Assembly (NCBI GenBank): GCA_020353055.1
Contig: CP070686.1
Span: 463,082 to 496,794, forward strand
Direction of reading: 5' to 3'
Source of the DNA: Caldifarciminota bacterium
GTDB lineage: Bacteria > Hydrothermota > Tepidihabitantia > SM23-42
DNA: 33,713 nt
Shown here: positions 31,832 through 33,713 of the stretch, in pieces
Layout: the number at the start of each line of letters is the position of its first letter
How positions within the stretch are numbered: position 1 is the first letter of the stretch
The notes under the pieces: model-generated
What the model was told of the DNA's origin: nothing
The model's database searches: none
The model's input: the letters and a program-made list of their open reading frames with translations, nothing else
Position numbers and translations under genes: made by a program

Positions 31832-32977
31832 ATGAGTGAACGTGCCGGAACCTTTGTCAAGCAGCCAGGAGGATATAAGGCATTCATCCCGAGAATGCTT
31901 CCTCCGGTACCAGCAATAGAATACGATGATGAACTACAAACATTGCTTTCTCGGGCAGATCGGGCAATAGCCAGGCTCGACGGCATAGTGACCGTCCTGC
32001 CAAATCCAGAGTTTTTCATTGCGATGTATGTGAAAAAAGAGGCACTTTTGAGTTCGCAAATAGAAGGAACCCAGGCATCACTTGAAGGAGTACTTGAATT
32101 CGAAGCCGATATGAAGCCGAGGGACAATATAAAGGAAGTCAGGGAAGTTGTGAATTACATAAAGGCTCTGGAATACGGCATCAAGCACGTCGCAGGTGCC
32201 CGCGCCAACGCTCAATTGTTCAGAGAAATCCACCGCATTCTGATCCAGGGCACCCGGGGCAGCAAGAAAGCACTTGGTGAATTCCGTAGGACGCAGAACT
32301 GGATCGGTCTGCCCGGTGCCAATCTGTTTGAGGCTCATTTTGTTCCACCACCGCCAGAGCAGATCTTGCCGGCAATGGCCAATCTGGAGGTTTTCTTCAA
32401 TGAGCCCGATCATATGCCGCCTTTGGTGAGGGCTGCTCTGATTCATGCCCAGTTCGAAACGATCCATCCTTTTATCGACGGCAACGGGCGTATTGGCAGA
32501 CTTCTGATAACGTTCTTCCTTTTTTCCCACAGCGTATTGCGTCAGCCACTTTTGTATCTGAGTTACTACCTGAAAAAGAATCGCGAAGAATATTACAATC
32601 TCCTGATGCGGATTCGGAACGAGGGCGATTGGGAATCCTGGCTCAAATTTTTCCTTAAGGGTATTGATGAAGTGTCGCAGGAGGCAGCAGCCACCGCTGG
32701 AGAGATCATCAGATTGAAGCAGCGATTGATAGGCGTTCTCTACGAGAACAGGATCTCGAGCATATACGCGGTCAAACTCATTGATCTTTTGTTCACAAAA
32801 CACGTGATTGATGTGAAGACGGTGACCGAGGAATTTAAGATTTCGAAAGAGTCCGGAAATGAATTGGTTAACCGTTTTGAGAAACTCGCTATTTTGCATC
32901 AATTGACAGGTAAACAGCGCTATAAAAAGTACTTGTTTCAGGATTATACTGCGATCATTTCCCGGGGAACGCGTTGA
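31832..32977 (+). CDS. Fic-domain AMP-transferase, class II, with C-terminal winged-helix region
   Basis: The roughly 381-residue protein has the Fic catalytic motif HPFIDGNGRIGR near 212-223. It also has an N-terminal inhibitory motif SSQIEG (S-x3-E-G, near 74-79), which marks class II Fic proteins that restrain themselves in cis. Before the Fic core, the segment ALGEFRRTQNWIG and EAHFVPPPPEQI is typical of the Fic/DOC N-terminal family. The last 80 residues (IDLLFTKHVIDVKTVTEEFK, SKESGNELVNRFEKLAIL) look like a winged helix. Fic proteins usually move AMP onto a target hydroxyl. I take the ATG at 31832, 8 nt after GGAG; TTG at 31829 is possible. No antitoxin gene is adjacent. Confidence 0.9.
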   Translation: MSERAGTFVKQPGGYKAFIPRMLPPVPAIEYDDELQTLLSRADRAIARLDGIVTVLPNPEFFIAMYVKKEALLSSQIEGTQASLEGVLEFEADMKPRDNIKEVREVVNYIKALEYGIKHVAGARANAQLFREIHRILIQGTRGSKKALGEFRRTQNWIGLPGANLFEAHFVPPPPEQILPAMANLEVFFNEPDHMPPLVRAALIHAQFETIHPFIDGNGRIGRLLITFFLFSHSVLRQPLLYLSYYLKKNREEYYNLLMRIRNEGDWESWLKFFLKGIDEVSQEAAATAGEIIRLKQRLIGVLYENRISSIYAVKLIDLLFTKHVIDVKTVTEEFKISKESGNELVNRFEKLAILHQLTGKQRYKKYLFQDYTAIISRGTR

Positions 32978-33049
32978 GTGTACCGGACATAATATGATAT
33001 GAGTGTCTGGTGGCCCTGTCGAGATCCTCGCAGAATCTCTGTTGATGCA

Positions 33050-33107
33050 CGGACCTTCTCATCAGCAGTATTGGAGTTCAGGACAAAGCTCAGCATGACA
33101 GTTTTTG
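33050..33107. repeat. Possible remnant of a dispersed intergenic repeat
   Basis: GTTCAGGACAAAGCTCAGCATGACAG (split here as GTTCAGGACAAAGCTC then AGCATGACAG) resembles, from memory, the end of short repeats scattered in many environmental genomes. No second copy is in the window, so this is only a pointer. Confidence 0.25.
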
Positions 33108-33135
33108 GGCAACTCCGCAAAATGAGAAGCAGTTC

Positions 33136-33163
33136 TTGACAGTGTGGTGTATCTCGCAATAAT
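33136..33163 (+). promoter_or_regulatory. Sigma-70-type promoter for the NTF2-like gene
   Basis: TTGACA (33136-33141) and AATAAT (33158-33163) are 16 bp apart. The expected start near 33170 almost coincides with the GTG start codon at 33173. Confidence 0.6.
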
Positions 33164-33172
33164 ACAGATGAG

Positions 33173-33607
33173 GTGGATTTGAAGGAAATAGAAAGGCGAA
33201 TACAGGAGATCGTTGATCGCGAAACAAGAGCGTGGGATACGCAGGATGTAGACCTGCTACTTTCTATTTTCCATGAGGATATGGTTTGGCCCTGGCCCGA
33301 GAAGAATACTGACCACGATCCGGCGAATTGGGTGATGGTCCTGGGGCGGTTCGACCATGATAGATGGAAAGAGTTCTACACAAAGTTCTTCGAACAATAC
33401 CGTTTGGTCCACAATCGCCGCGAGATCGAGAAAATCGCAATTTCCGAACAAAATGATGGGGCTCTGGCAGTCGTCGATATTGATACTCTTTGGGTAAATA
33501 GAGAGACCGGTGAGGAAAATCACTGGAAAGGTCGGACCTCCAAGGTTTATTCTCTTGTCGGCCCTGAATGGAAAATGACAATGCATACTGGTGTCCTTCA
33601 ATATTGA
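33173..33607 (+). CDS. SnoaL/NTF2-like protein
   Basis: The 144-residue protein fits the NTF2-like cone fold. The helix IVDRETRAWDTQDVDLLLSI leads into FHEDMVWPWP, a long helix RWKEFYTKFFEQYRLVHNRR follows, and beta strands (ALAVVDIDTLWVN, RTSKVYSLVGPEWKMTMHTG) close the pocket. Members are small isomerases, polyketide cyclases or simple ligand pockets; no catalytic residue can be named with confidence. GTG at 33173 lies about 3 nt after the predicted transcript start, so the message may be leaderless. TTG at 33179 after GAGGTG is the alternative. Confidence 0.8.
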   Translation: MDLKEIERRIQEIVDRETRAWDTQDVDLLLSIFHEDMVWPWPEKNTDHDPANWVMVLGRFDHDRWKEFYTKFFEQYRLVHNRREIEKIAISEQNDGALAVVDIDTLWVNRETGEENHWKGRTSKVYSLVGPEWKMTMHTGVLQY

Positions 33608-33639
33608 TTTTCTGGATTGAAAATAATGAGGAGGAAAGC

Positions 33640-33713
33640 ATCGAATTAACGAAACTCGAAAATGAACTCGACGCGTTTTTTAACTTAGCTGAGTGGCCTG
33701 AAGACCCGGCAAT
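33640..33713 (+). CDS. Probable Nif3-like family protein, N-terminal fragment (cut by window end)
   Basis: The frame reads IELTKLENELDAFFNLAEWP and EDPA up to the window edge. This resembles the start of Nif3-like dinuclear-metal proteins ('LDxxLxIxEFPDDPSxNGLQV'). GAGGAGG lies 5-6 nt upstream of an ATC codon at 33640, which would be an unusual start. The only common start in frame is a TTG at 33604 that overlaps the previous stop and has no ribosome site. Only 24 codons are present, so the family call is tentative. Confidence 0.45.
   Translation, partial: MELTKLENELDAFFNLAEWPEDPA

Overview
The window looks like part of a Gram-negative chromosome from an uncultured bacterium of the FCB group or a neighbouring candidate phylum (WOR-3/Stahlbacteria-like). 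This placement is inferred from gene content, not from a marker gene. The pointers are secreted FG-GAP/VCBS-repeat proteins with type IX secretion-like C-terminal domains, a tricorn-type protease, a DUF5916 outer-membrane protein, a CocE/NonD hydrolase and a flavobacterial-style carotenoid cluster. No rRNA, tRNA, insertion sequence, prophage or CRISPR array was recognised. Many genes have near-consensus sigma-70 promoters (TTGACA, 16-17 bp, TATAAT), which help to fix starts and transcription units.

Layout. 1-1357: a partial SAM methyltransferase (minus) and a divergent acyltransferase-like gene (plus). 1385-4678: two convergent secreted FG-GAP proteins separated by a strong bidirectional terminator. 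The second has an in-frame UGA at codon 101, followed by a hairpin resembling a bacterial SECIS element. 4791-7874: a tricorn-like protease, apparently leaderless. 8030-10542: Hsp20, a TfoX N-domain protein, an outer-membrane barrel-like protein and a VOC protein. 10621-12273: a TPR protein with a DUF2271-like C-terminus. 12291-17993: a tightly overlapping minus-strand carotenoid operon in the order crtI, crtB, an unknown exported protein, a lycopene cyclase, a crtD-like desaturase and cruF. 18093-24172: a plus-strand block with a 26-codon membrane peptide, two paralogous membrane proteins, an M1-like metallopeptidase, an unknown secreted protein and a third CrtI-superfamily oxidoreductase with an overlapping 12-codon leader ORF. 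24290-28756: a lipocalin-like protein, an S15/CocE hydrolase and a DUF5916 protein (minus). 28802-29145: an intergenic nest of degenerate repeats. 29146-31522: divergent nitroreductase and FG-GAP genes, bracketed by copies of one dispersed repeat. 31649-32977: a Fic protein preceded by a four-site TAAGTCAAC array. 33173-33713: an NTF2-like protein and the start of a probable Nif3-family gene.

How the genes work together. The carotenoid operon should convert geranylgeranyl-PP to phytoene (CrtB), to lycopene (CrtI), and then to a monocyclic carotenoid (lycopene cyclase), whose open end is hydrated (CruF) and 3',4'-desaturated (CrtD). A 1'-hydroxy-3',4'-didehydro-gamma-carotene-type product is the simplest prediction. 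Most of the remaining genes encode exported proteins for peptide breakdown or surface display. The points most worth checking are the possible selenocysteine-containing FG-GAP protein, the repeat array before the Fic gene, the unknown exported protein in the carotenoid operon, and the promoter-backed 26-residue membrane peptide.
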